Below are positions 50,077-60,300 of a stretch of DNA of 64,000 nt, piece after piece. The position numbers and the translations under genes were made by a program. Position 1 is the stretch's first letter. Each line of letters starts with the position of its first letter. This DNA comes from Paraflavitalea soli (lineage in GTDB: Bacteria; Bacteroidota; Bacteroidia; Chitinophagales; Chitinophagaceae): the NCBI RefSeq assembly GCF_003555545.1, contig NZ_CP032157.1:6886546-6950545 (forward strand), read 5' to 3'. Below the pieces are notes generated by a model. It saw only the letters and a program-made list of their open reading frames with translations, made no database searches and was not told where the DNA came from.

Positions 50077-53000
50077 CTATTTAAAAGCAATATACTTCGA
50101 CTCCGCTTTGATGATCTTATTGAAGAATACCTTCAACGCTGCATAATCAGCCGGCGCCACATTATCACGTTGTATCTTCGCCTTGCGGATGATCTCCAGC
50201 TGTGTAGGCGATTTCTTTACAAACTGAAGACTGTAAGTGCTGCCATTAAAGGTGCAGTTTTCATTCTTAGGGATCTCTACAAATGTTTTCCCGGCAGGTG
50301 CCTGTACCGTAATGGAAGTTTCATATTCATCCGTGTCCTCATAAGACCAGTATTCGATAGGGAACTTACGCTCGTCCTCCGTAAGGTTATCAATAGAAGC
50401 CACGATCTCACCAAACGGTATTTTGATCATGCCCATGTCACCTACTTCCGTTACTTCATTCGTTACTTTGTATTTACATTCAAAAGAAACAGAATCTGTC
50501 AGGCTCTCTAACCCTGTAAAGGATATGCTCGTCAGTTTTACCGGGTTCTTATACCAGGAGCTCACTGATTTCTCCATCTCTTCTTTCTGCTTTTCATTGG
50601 TGAGCTTGCCAAAATTGGCCCGCAGCCCCGAGGTAAGGTTACCCGTTTTCACCGCCTTGATAGCCATCTTGATATCACTGCCTTCTATTGTTACATTGAT
50701 ATTGCGCCGCACCTTATCCTTTACCCGGTTTGTAGTGTACAGGTATTTCAATTGCGCCCCTGCAGTATCACTGCTTTTTTCAGGTATTACAAGATACGCC
50801 GCCTTGTACAGATTGGAGGGTAAGCTGGCAAAGGGGAGATCATTGTCTGTAAGCTCCAGGAAATACTCTTTTCCATCCAGTGTTGTCTTTACAATACAAT
50901 GGTTGAACTCTACCGACGGCATTTCCATCGCATGCAGACCATTGTCCCGCGTATTCACCAGCACGAGGTTAGCTTTAATACCAGCCATTTTCGCCAGTCC
51001 TACAAACAGGCTCGACAGATCCTTACAATCTCCCAGCCTGGTGTTAATAGTAGTTGCTGCCTTCTGCGGTACATAGGCACTTTGGCGGAAGGATACAGAA
51101 CTGTAGCGGATATTGGAGGTAATATAAGTATAGATGATCTTAGCCCGCTCCGCTTCACTCATCGTTCCTTTACCATTGGGAAACAATTCCTGGTACACCT
51201 GTTTTACTTCGAAATCATCTTCCGTTTTAGAGGAAGAAAGATCACTGTACCAGGCAGCAATATCGGCCCAGGACGACAGCGAGGAAAGGTACAGCGACGG
51301 CCCCACATCATTCAACGGTGGCATAAACTTCTCTGGCTTGGCTACTGCCGGGTCCTTCATTTCCCAGGTATACAAGGTGAAATCATCGTAAGTGCTTACT
51401 GCTGGTTTTACCGTGGCATTCAGCATCGTATGGTGCAGAGGAATGTTCTTGGCCACCAATAAGGAGTAGCGCGCCGTTTCTACCGGTACATAGGCATTGA
51501 ACGTATACCGGTCCCAAAACTCCTTCGCAAGCCGCCCCTGCGAATAGTGTTGTATCTTATACTTGATATACAACGCATCTCCGGCTTCAAGCCCCGTAAA
51601 TACCAATTGATTGCCACTTTGTTCCGCTTTGATCTTATTGCCGTTCTTTTTCACCGCTTCCGCTTTTTCCACCAGCAGGTATTGTGAATTGGAGTTGTAG
51701 CTCAGGTTTACTTCCTTCCAGTCATCAATGCCTTTTTCGTTAATGATCTTCACCACCATCGTCATATACTCTTCTGTAGCTCCTTCGGGATATACAACGA
51801 TCGATTTTTCATCCAGCAGGTAGTAGGAATTATGATCATAGGTTTTGGAGGCCGATTGTTTGATCAGTTCATATACATCCGTCTCCGGGAAGGCTTTCCA
51901 TACCATGGGCTTCTTCTGCAATTCCCGCAATTGTTCCCGGGCCGTATATTTATTGGCATCATAATACAGCGCCTTCCGGTAATTCTCCATCGCCTCATTG
52001 TCCTTATGCTGCTGTTGTAATTCCAGCCCCAGCGATTGCCAGTAGGAAGCAACATAGGGCGCCTGCACCAATGCTTTGCGTGTGTATTCCTCTGCCTTAT
52101 TGTATTGCTGCTTGTCGTAGTAAAAATTGGCGATCGTCATATATTGGTCCGGGTCGTAGGAGAACTTGTCTTTTAACCCCTCAAACAATTGCAGCGCCTT
52201 ATCCGACATGCCCTGCTCATTGTACTCCTGCGCCAGCGCCTTGATCACCTGGTAATTGTAGTTTTGTTTCAGGTAACTTTCATATACTTTCAATGCCCCT
52301 TTGGCATCCTTGTAGCCATTCTTTTTGAGCCTGAACATCATACTTACCAGGTCAACGTTATTGGGATACTTGTTGTAGGCATCCTGCAGCGTTTTCACCA
52401 GCTCGTCCATTTTGTTTTGCGATCCATATAATTGAATGCGCGATACCAGTATGTCCTCATCTTCACCCGACAGGGCCGCCATTTTGTCGAGTTCCTTCAT
52501 GGCTTCCTCATATTTCTCGTCTTCCTTCAATTGCTGCAAATTCAGGTTATACGTAAATACACAATTAGGATCAGTCTCTTTCATCCTTTCTACTTCCAGT
52601 GACAGCAAGGTCCTGTTCCCTTCCTTCAGCAAACATTGGATAAACTGGAAACGCAGCAGCGAATTGTCCTTGAAACGTTCCAGTGCTTCCGTCAGCAACT
52701 TCCTGGCAGCCGATGTCTTTTTGTTGCGGAGATAGGTTTGGCTCAGCAAAATATAATTGACCACATTGTTGGGTTCTGCTTTTACCTTCTTTTCAAAAAA
52801 GACCTCAGCGAAATGCGGAAGTGAATGCGGTTCCTCCGTTACTTTGGCAGCCTTTGGATAGGCCTGGTAGGCTGGGGTATACGTCAGCCCGGGAATCGTA
52901 TTGTACTGCTCATCCGTGAAACGGATAATGAAATTAGGGCTGCTGTTATCCATATAGCCCAGTTGTACCAGCACGCGGTTATAACCCTTTTTCAATTGCA

Positions 53001-53832
53001 CATAATTCTTATAGTAATCCAGCTCTGTTACTATTTCCTTCGACTCGGCCAATACAGGCTGGTCATTTACCCACACTTTCAGCGAACCGTTTACTCCTGC
53101 ATTCAACAACACCTTCATATCGGCGGGCGCCTGCACAAAGGTTTGGGCATACACGATGGCCGTATTATAAAGGATGTGCGAATGCGGGAAGGTCCATCCT
53201 TCAATGGTCATAACAGGTGGCGAAAACCAACTGATAGAGGCATTGCTCAGGGATGTGAAATTGGCGCCGGCTTCCGGATGCTCCAGCGGCCCATAATTTT
53301 TATAGTAGCCGCTGCCCGAAAGATTATCGAAAGGGCCAGCCAACTGCCACAACGGCCCGACTGATCCCATTTGTTTCCATTCTTTGGTAGCGCCTGAATA
53401 GTCATTGCCAAACAGGTAATGCATCGCTTTTACATAATGCGCGGCAGATTTCATCGATCCGTTGATATTCCCGTCACCCATCATCTTTTCCAGCAGTTCC
53501 CATTGATGTGGTTTCTTCTTGCCATAATTCCCCAGCACCGCGTCGTTAAACCACATGGCATAGATATAGGGGTTGGCGTCAGGTACCTTCTTGTAGACCT
53601 TTGAAAAGAAATCTTTTTCAGAGGTTTCCCGGCCCTCAAAGGTCTGGAGGTAGACATACGTCAGGTAAGCATCCACGCTGGTGGAGGATTCCTGCATAGC
53701 TTTTTCCAGTAATACTTTGGCTGTCTTACGGTCATTCTTATGCAAAGCCTTCCAGGCTTCTTCATAATCATTGGCAAAGGTGAGGCTGAACAGGCACAAC
53801 AAAGCCGGTAGCAGCAGGATACGATGTAGCAT
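50077..53832 (-). CDS. Large secreted DUF3857-transglutaminase protein with TPR repeats
   Basis: A 1251-residue protein with a signal peptide (MLHRILLLPALLCLFSLTFA). Residues about 20-110 and 360-610 are rich in TPR-type helix pairs (EKMMGDGN; YDPDQYMTIANFYYDKQQYN). About 640-800 is a DUF3857 beta domain (MTMVVKIINEKGIDDWKEVN, LSYNSNSQYLLVEK). About 880-1010 is a transglutaminase-like core with a full triad: Cys in RLGDCKDLSSLFVGL, His in VEFNHCIVKTTL and Asp in FLELTDNDLP. The C-terminal 200 residues are beta-rich. DUF3857-TGase proteins are common in Bacteroidota, and their substrate is unknown. It has its own terminator and stands between a HipA-like gene and an AraC gene. Confidence 0.92.
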   Translation of the reverse strand: MLHRILLLPALLCLFSLTFANDYEEAWKALHKNDRKTAKVLLEKAMQESSTSVDAYLTYVYLQTFEGRETSEKDFFSKVYKKVPDANPYIYAMWFNDAVLGNYGKKKPHQWELLEKMMGDGNINGSMKSAAHYVKAMHYLFGNDYSGATKEWKQMGSVGPLWQLAGPFDNLSGSGYYKNYGPLEHPEAGANFTSLSNASISWFSPPVMTIEGWTFPHSHILYNTAIVYAQTFVQAPADMKVLLNAGVNGSLKVWVNDQPVLAESKEIVTELDYYKNYVQLKKGYNRVLVQLGYMDNSSPNFIIRFTDEQYNTIPGLTYTPAYQAYPKAAKVTEEPHSLPHFAEVFFEKKVKAEPNNVVNYILLSQTYLRNKKTSAARKLLTEALERFKDNSLLRFQFIQCLLKEGNRTLLSLEVERMKETDPNCVFTYNLNLQQLKEDEKYEEAMKELDKMAALSGEDEDILVSRIQLYGSQNKMDELVKTLQDAYNKYPNNVDLVSMMFRLKKNGYKDAKGALKVYESYLKQNYNYQVIKALAQEYNEQGMSDKALQLFEGLKDKFSYDPDQYMTIANFYYDKQQYNKAEEYTRKALVQAPYVASYWQSLGLELQQQHKDNEAMENYRKALYYDANKYTAREQLRELQKKPMVWKAFPETDVYELIKQSASKTYDHNSYYLLDEKSIVVYPEGATEEYMTMVVKIINEKGIDDWKEVNLSYNSNSQYLLVEKAEAVKKNGNKIKAEQSGNQLVFTGLEAGDALYIKYKIQHYSQGRLAKEFWDRYTFNAYVPVETARYSLLVAKNIPLHHTMLNATVKPAVSTYDDFTLYTWEMKDPAVAKPEKFMPPLNDVGPSLYLSSLSSWADIAAWYSDLSSSKTEDDFEVKQVYQELFPNGKGTMSEAERAKIIYTYITSNIRYSSVSFRQSAYVPQKAATTINTRLGDCKDLSSLFVGLAKMAGIKANLVLVNTRDNGLHAMEMPSVEFNHCIVKTTLDGKEYFLELTDNDLPFASLPSNLYKAAYLVIPEKSSDTAGAQLKYLYTTNRVKDKVRRNINVTIEGSDIKMAIKAVKTGNLTSGLRANFGKLTNEKQKEEMEKSVSSWYKNPVKLTSISFTGLESLTDSVSFECKYKVTNEVTEVGDMGMIKIPFGEIVASIDNLTEDERKFPIEYWSYEDTDEYETSITVQAPAGKTFVEIPKNENCTFNGSTYSLQFVKKSPTQLEIIRKAKIQRDNVAPADYAALKVFFNKIIKAESKYIAFK

Positions 53833-54075
53833 AAATTCGGTTAGGGGTTAAATTGAACAACTCTTTAAATAACGATCACCGCGTAAAAATAATATGCACC
53901 GGCAACATTAATAGTTTAGCGCCAAACCTTGTGCTGGCAATAGCTGGCAGGCGCCAGGAATACTCCGCACTAACCTACTTAAGTCGAAAAATTATAATTT
54001 GTTAACCATTGCCACGTAGCTGTTTCTACTTCTGAACCGAATTTCCCCTAATTTCATCCTAAAATCCAGGCATTC

Positions 54076-54945
54076 ATGACCGCAACACCTGTATTGGATA
54101 TTGGGAGATCAGTGGCTAATGTTCCTTTTGAGATTCACACCATGGATTGGATTGCCCAAAACAGGTTCCAGCAGAATGAAGTTCCCCACCGCCATAGCTA
54201 TTTTGTGATCATTTGGATAAAAAACGGGGCCGGCGTTCATTTTATCGATGTTGATAAGTACGAGCTGGAAAACAATACCGTTTACTGCCTCACCCCCGGA
54301 CAAATACACCTCCTGAAGGCCGATGGGCCTGTTGACGGCTATGTGATCTCTTTTACTGCCGAATTCCTGAGCCTGAATGAAGATAATTTTAACCTCCTCT
54401 TCAATACCGGCCTTTTTTATACATTTTCCCATTCCCCGGTCATTAAAGTCTCAGCAGAAATGGCCGATGATATGGGCGGCGTGGTAGAGAAAATGATGAA
54501 GGAATACGCCAATTTCTTTCTCCTCCGGTCGGAAATACTCCGGGGTTTTCTTAAAATATTCCTGATCTACCTCACCCGCCAGTTTGAAGGAGCTGAACCC
54601 CATGCCCAACAACCCAGAAATATTGAGCTGGCCAAGAAATTCCTCTCCCTGCTCGAAAAGCAATTCGCTACCAAAAAGATGGTGGCAGATTACGCAGATC
54701 AGCTGGCCGTTACCCCCAATTACCTCAATGAGGTGATCAAAAAGGTCTCTGGTTTTCCGGCCAGTCACCATATACAGCAACGCATTGTGCTGGAGGCAAA
54801 GCGGCAGGCAGCTTATTCTGATGTCAGTATGAAGGAGATTGCCTGGCACCTCGGGTTCGACGACGTGGCTCATTTTAGCAAGTTCTTCAAGAATGTCTCC
54901 GGCTCCAGCTTTTCCGATTTCCGGAAAGAGCTTATCACCCGCTAG
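54076..54945 (+). CDS. AraC-family transcriptional regulator
   Basis: A 289-residue regulator with an N-terminal cupin-like domain (NEVPHRHSYFVIIWIKNGAG, YELENNTVYCLTPGQIHLL) and two C-terminal helix-turn-helix motifs (DYADQLAVTPNYLNEVIKKV; MKEIAWHLGFDDVAHFSKFF, then KNVSGSSFSDFRKE). The sensor part with HRHSYFVIIW is typical of the group that senses small ligands in Bacteroidota. No operator or target can be seen. The gene is followed by a heptamer array and then ppk1. Confidence 0.93.
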   Translation: MTATPVLDIGRSVANVPFEIHTMDWIAQNRFQQNEVPHRHSYFVIIWIKNGAGVHFIDVDKYELENNTVYCLTPGQIHLLKADGPVDGYVISFTAEFLSLNEDNFNLLFNTGLFYTFSHSPVIKVSAEMADDMGGVVEKMMKEYANFFLLRSEILRGFLKIFLIYLTRQFEGAEPHAQQPRNIELAKKFLSLLEKQFATKKMVADYADQLAVTPNYLNEVIKKVSGFPASHHIQQRIVLEAKRQAAYSDVSMKEIAWHLGFDDVAHFSKFFKNVSGSSFSDFRKELITR

Positions 54946-54983
54946 CCGGAGCCTCACTGGGAGATAGAGCTGTCGAAGCGATC

Positions 54984-55039
54984 GGCTCGCAGCTCGCAGC
55001 TCAAAACTTGTCCCGCCACAGCGGGAGCTCGTGGCTTGT
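54984..55039. repeat. Heptamer array interrupted by a TCCCG-type hairpin
   Basis: GGCTCGC, AGCTCGC, AGCTCAA, AACTTGT, then the hairpin TCCCGC-CACA-GCGGGA (55011-55026), then AGCTCGT, GGCTTGT. The hairpin seems to have landed inside the heptamer array. It ends with GCTTGTATTCC, as at 14902. Confidence 0.8.
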
Positions 55040-55155
55040 ATTCCATAAAATGTACAATTCTTCCCACTATTTATCAATGGCCTTTCTCAGCCCGTAATAT
55101 AGCTTTGTGGGTAATTTGGTAACTTGTAATATTCCGTCAGGCTTTTAACTTTTGT

Positions 55156-57246
55156 ATGCAGATATCTAACTTTTTCAGCAGGGACATCAGTTGGCTTTCT
55201 TTCAATCAGCGCGTATTAGCAGAAGCCGGTAGGGACACCGTGCCATTGGCAGAACGTGTAAAATTCCTTTCCATCTATTCTTCCAACCTCGATGAGTTTT
55301 ACCGCGTCCGTATGCCCGCCCTCATGGCATTACAGAAGATCAATAAGTCTAAAGCCGATCAGGAAATGATCTATACCGGTGCACTCGAAGAGGCTAAAGG
55401 CATCATTCACCGCCAGCAGGAACTATTTGGCAAAACCATTGGCAGTATCATCCCTTTGTTGGAGCAGCACCACATCCGGCTACTGTACAACCAGCCCATC
55501 CCCCAGGAAATATTGCCAGGATTAACAGAATACTTTTTTACCCAGGTATTGGCATTTATTCAGCCCGTTTACCTGGCCGATATCAGGCCCGACTTCTTTC
55601 CCGGCAACAATAAATTATACATCGTGGCCGCCCTTCAGTACCCCGGTAAAGGAGCTGACTATGCGATCATCAATATCCCTTCCGACACCTTGCCCCGCTT
55701 TAAAGCCTGTACCCTGAATGGCACTACCTATATCGTTTTTTTAGAAGATATTATCAAACACCACCTGCCTTATGTATTCCGGCAAGCTACCCTGGCCGGC
55801 GCCTGGAATTTCAAGATCACCCGCGATGCAGAACTGAACCTCGAAGACGATTTCGAAGAGGACATGGCCGAAAAGATTGAAAAACAGATCATGAAACGGG
55901 ATTATGGCTTCGCTACCCGCTTCCTGTACCAGCCCGGTATACCCGCCCCCTGCCTCGAATCGATGATCACCCATTTCGGGCTCACCAATGCCAGCATTGT
56001 GGCGGGAGGTACCTACCACAACCTCAAAGACCTGGCCGCACTTCCCATAAATAAAGGTGGGTCGCCTTCCAAAGGCGGCTCACCTGCATCTGTTCCCGAA
56101 TATGAACCCTGGCCCGCCATTATGCATATCGAGGCCGACAAAACCCGCTCCCTGTTTGAGGCCATTGCCGCCAAAGACCTCATCATTCATGCTCCCTACC
56201 AATCCTACAACACTGTATTGCGCTTTTTCAATGAAGCAGCTATTGATCCCGCCGTATCAGAGATCTACGCTACCCTTTACCGCGTTGCCGACGACTCAAA
56301 GATCGTTCATGCCCTCATCAGTGCAGCCCGTAATGGTAAGCAGGTCACCGTACTCGTGGAGCTAAAGGCCCGGTTTGATGAAGCCAACAATATCCGCTGG
56401 GCACGGCAAATGAAAGCCGCCGGCGTAAAGATCATTTACTCCGAACCCGCTTTAAAGGTCCATGCCAAAATTGCCCTCGTCAAACGAAAAGATAAAATTG
56501 GCACGTACTATGCAGGATTGCTCGCTACCGGCAACCTGAATGAGAGTACCGCCCGGTTCTATACCGACCATATATTACTCACCTCAGATTATGCCATGTT
56601 GAGCGAGATGGAGCAACTCTTTGTATGGCTGAGCCAGCGTAAAAAGACTGGCAATGCCAACATTAAGTTCAGGCACCTCCTGGCGGCCCGGTTCAACCTG
56701 CAGCGGGCTTTCATGGATATGATCGACCGCGAAATAGCCTGGGCCAGGCAGGGCAAGCCAGCTAAGATCATCATTAAGCTCAATAACCTCGAAGAGAAAA
56801 AGCTCATCAGCAAATTGTATGAAGCGTCCCAGGCAGGCGTGATCATTCAGCTCCTGGTAAGAGGTATTTGCTGCCTGATGCCCGGCGTGCCCGGCATCAG
56901 CGAAAACATCACCGTCAGGCGTATTGTAGACCGGTATTTGGAACATGGACGCGTATTCATCTTCCTCAATGGAGGCCAGGAAGAGATATACCTGGGGTCC
57001 GCAGACTGGATGGACAGGAATATCTACCGCCGCATAGAAGTATGCTTTCCTGTGTATGATAAAGAGCTGCTGCAGGAAATAAAAGACATAATAAGTTTGC
57101 AGCTGAGGGATACCGTACAGGCCGTGCAACTGGACAGCCGTCTGCAAAACCAGCCCGTAGCTGCTGCCGAAGAAAATATCCGTTCCCAGGAAGCTATTTA
57201 CCAATACCTGAAGAACAAAGCAACAAACCAGGTAACCATATCCTAA
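55156..57246 (+). CDS. ppk1: Polyphosphate kinase 1
   Basis: A 696-residue enzyme that makes inorganic polyphosphate from ATP, reversibly. Seen: the N-terminal RDISWLSFNQRVLAEA, the tail of the first phospholipase-D-like half with the autophosphorylated His436 in ALKVHAKIALVKRKD, the second His597 in YLEHGRVFIFLNGGQEE, and LGSADWMDRNIYRRIEVCFP. Length is that of the family. The start MQISNFFSRDISWLSF is the ATG at 55156. Oddity: residues about 301-313 (GGSPSKGGSPAS) are encoded by a 29-bp hairpin that also occurs between genes at 16327; the insertion is in frame and lies in a loop of the middle domain, so activity may be kept. No ppx neighbour. Confidence 0.97.
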   Translation: MQISNFFSRDISWLSFNQRVLAEAGRDTVPLAERVKFLSIYSSNLDEFYRVRMPALMALQKINKSKADQEMIYTGALEEAKGIIHRQQELFGKTIGSIIPLLEQHHIRLLYNQPIPQEILPGLTEYFFTQVLAFIQPVYLADIRPDFFPGNNKLYIVAALQYPGKGADYAIINIPSDTLPRFKACTLNGTTYIVFLEDIIKHHLPYVFRQATLAGAWNFKITRDAELNLEDDFEEDMAEKIEKQIMKRDYGFATRFLYQPGIPAPCLESMITHFGLTNASIVAGGTYHNLKDLAALPINKGGSPSKGGSPASVPEYEPWPAIMHIEADKTRSLFEAIAAKDLIIHAPYQSYNTVLRFFNEAAIDPAVSEIYATLYRVADDSKIVHALISAARNGKQVTVLVELKARFDEANNIRWARQMKAAGVKIIYSEPALKVHAKIALVKRKDKIGTYYAGLLATGNLNESTARFYTDHILLTSDYAMLSEMEQLFVWLSQRKKTGNANIKFRHLLAARFNLQRAFMDMIDREIAWARQGKPAKIIIKLNNLEEKKLISKLYEASQAGVIIQLLVRGICCLMPGVPGISENITVRRIVDRYLEHGRVFIFLNGGQEEIYLGSADWMDRNIYRRIEVCFPVYDKELLQEIKDIISLQLRDTVQAVQLDSRLQNQPVAAAEENIRSQEAIYQYLKNKATNQVTIS
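56056..56084. repeat. 29-bp hairpin element, copy 2, inside ppk1
   Basis: GGTGGGTCGCC, spacer TTCCAAA, GGCGGCTCACC. The two 11-base arms equal the reverse complement of the arms at 16327-16355, with only the 7-nt spacer different. Confidence 0.8.
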
Positions 57247-57279
57247 TTTTGCAGCATCAACGGCTAACAGCTGGCTTTT

Positions 57280-57314
57280 GCTCGAAGCTCGCAGTTCGTT
57301 GCCCGCAGCTTGTA
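57280..57314. repeat. Heptamer repeat array before the phosphoesterase gene
   Basis: GCTCGAA, GCTCGCA, GTTCGTT, GCCCGCA, GCTTGTA in 7-nt register. It ends 17 bp before the ATG at 57331 with the same GCTTGTATT tail as two other arrays. Confidence 0.82.
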
Positions 57315-57330
57315 TTTAAACCAAACTAGC

Positions 57331-60300
57331 ATGAAAAAACATCTATCCACGCTTGTCTTATTGTGTACTGTATACCTGGCCCATGCGCAGGATAGCATTG
57401 TTCACCGGGTGATCCTCATCGGCGATGCCGGAGAGATTAGTAAAGACCAACAACATATTATACCCATGGCCGCCGAAATGGTCATCAAGGGCAAGACTAC
57501 CGTGCTCTATTTGGGCGATAATATATACCCCACTGGCATGGGATTGCCAGGATCTAAAGACGAAAAAAAGACCCAGGACATCCTCCGTTCACAATATTCA
57601 CCCATGCGCAGCAACGGCGCCGCCGTTTATTTTATTCCCGGCAACCACGACTGGGACAGGATGGGCACCAAAGGACTGGCTAAGATCAAAAGCCAATGGA
57701 GTTTCCTCGACCAGCAAAACGATCCCTTGTTAAAAATGGTGCCGCCCGATGGTTGCCCCGATCCCATAGAGATCAACATGGGCGATAGCCTCACCGTTAT
57801 TGCTTTCGACAGCGAATGGTGGTTATTCCCTTATAATAAAGACAACAAAGAAACCGACTGCGATTGCCGCACCAAAGAAGATGTAACAGCCCGATTGATC
57901 GAACTGCTCTATAAGAACAGGTACAAAATGATCATGCTGGCATCCCACCACCCCTTCCAGTCTTATGGTCATCATGGCGGCTATTACTCCCTCAAAGATC
58001 ATCTCTTTCCCTTCACTGCTATCAACAAAAACCTGTACATACCCCTGCCTGTCATTGGCTCTTTATACCCCATACTAAGAAAGACCATCGTTAGCCCCGA
58101 AGACATGGGCCATCCCCTCTATAAAAGCATGATCAAAAATATTGATCAGTACGCCGCACGCCTGCCCAACCTTATTCACGTAGCAGGCCATGAACATGGA
58201 TTGCAGTTCATTAAAAGCGGCCAGGTGCAGGTAGTGAGTGGTGCAGGAGCCAAACGCAATTATGCACGGGAAGGAAAACATTCCCTTTTCGCTACCAGTA
58301 GATCCGGGTTTGTTACCGCCGATCTGCTGCTCAATAACAACCTCCGGTTTACCTATTATTCCGAAACACCAGCGGGTGTTAAGCCTTCCTTCTCCTATAC
58401 CCAGCAATATGTAAGAGTAGAAGAACAAGAAAAGCTGGCCATCAAGGCCATGCCCCAGGACAGCATCACCGTAGTGCCCCTGGCCAGGTTCGACAGTGTG
58501 GGCAGCTTTCACCGATGGCTATTTGGTGAGAACTACCGGAAGGATTATGCCATGCCTACCACCTTCCCCGTCCTGCACATGTCTGAAATAAAAGGCGGCT
58601 TAACCCCCAGCCGTCTCGGTGGCGGCCATCAATCCAAATCATTACGACTCCTGGATAAGGAAGGCAAAGAGTGGGCCCTCAGAAGCGTAGAGAAATACCC
58701 CGATGTATTATTGCCCGAAGCCCTTCGCGAAACTTTTGTAAAAGACCTTCTCTCTGATAATATGTCCTCTAACTATCCCTATGGTGCGTTGGTGGTTCCC
58801 CCCATTGCCCGCCTCCTGGGTATACCCCACTCCAATCCCATCATAGGTTGGGTAGCGCCCGATACCGCATTGGGTATTTATTCCAATACGTTTGCCAATA
58901 CCTTGTGTTTGCTGGAAGAACGCGAACCGTTGGGGGAATCAGACAATACCCCCAAAATGCGCCGCAAGGTAGACGAGGACAATGACAATAGTTTTGACAG
59001 CACTTTATACCTGCGTGCACGTTTGCTGGATCTCCTCATTGGCGATTGGGACAGGCACGAAGACCAATGGCGCTGGGTACCCGAAAAACAGGGCAAAGGC
59101 AAGAAATACCTGGCAATCCCCAGGGATCGTGACCAGGTATTTTACACCAACCAGGGCGTATTACCCGGACTGGCCAGGATGCGCTGGTTGCTTCCTTTTC
59201 TCCAGGGCTTTAAAAGCGACTATCATAACATAGAGGGCATCTTGTGGGAAAGCAGGGCCCTCAATGGCAGGTTCCTGGTGCAGTTTAGTTATGAAGATTG
59301 GATGCGCATTACCAATGAATTTGTAGCGGCCGTTACCGATTCTGTATTGGAAGAAGGGTTAAAACAACTCCCCGCGGCAGCCTATAAGCTCCGGCACGAT
59401 GAATTTTTGAAGATCCTCAAAGACAGGAGGAACAATCTGCCCAAGGCCATGAAGCGCTATTATACTTTCCTCAATAAGATCGTAGATATAAAAGTAAGCG
59501 ACAAGCACGAGCTCGTTGAGATCACCGATGCTCCTGATAATGGCATCACCATACAGATCAATAAACTCTCCAAATCCAGGAAGACCGAAGACCTTTTATT
59601 CAAAAAGACATTTTCACCCGACCTTACAAAGGAGATCAGGCTCTACCTGTCTAAGGGTAACGACAGTGTGCGCATCAACAGCACCAACAATGGCGTTAAA
59701 ATGCGTATCATAGGAGGCGAAGGCAGTAAATCCTACGAGGTGGCCCATGGAAAGGGCAGGATAAAACTCTATGAGCAGGAAGACAATGTTACTTATACCG
59801 GCGATGTGAACAGGCTCCGTAAACGTTTGTCAAATGATAGCGCCCACACCGCCTTTGTACCCGTAGACCTGTACAATGTGACCATGCCCCTGGCAACTAT
59901 TGGTCTCAACGTAGACGACGGCTTCCTCCTGGGTGCAGGCTTCAAACATATACGCAAACAGGGCTTCCGCAAAAAACCGTACTCTAAGGTTACATCTTAT
60001 TCAGGCATACAGCAATTATTGGTATCCCACTCCTTTTCTACCAAAGCCTATAAAATTGATTACAAAGGCGAGTGGATACATGTATTTGGTAAGGCTGATG
60101 TGATCACCCAGGCAATCATAAAAGCGCCCAACAATACCACCAACTTCTTTGGACGCGGTAACGAAACTGAATTTGACAAAACCGGTAACTTCAAAAAGTA
60201 CTACCGCGCCCGCTTCAATACTTACCAGGCATGGGCTGCCTTGCGTTGGGGCAATACCAAAGGCAGCAGCATCAGTGTAGGTCCAGCCGCACAGATCTAC

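Noticed and set aside
53833-54075. Riboswitch or small RNA between the DUF3857 and AraC genes
   Set aside because: Only weak inverted repeats (TGCTGGCAATAGCTGGCA) are visible; no known fold could be drawn.
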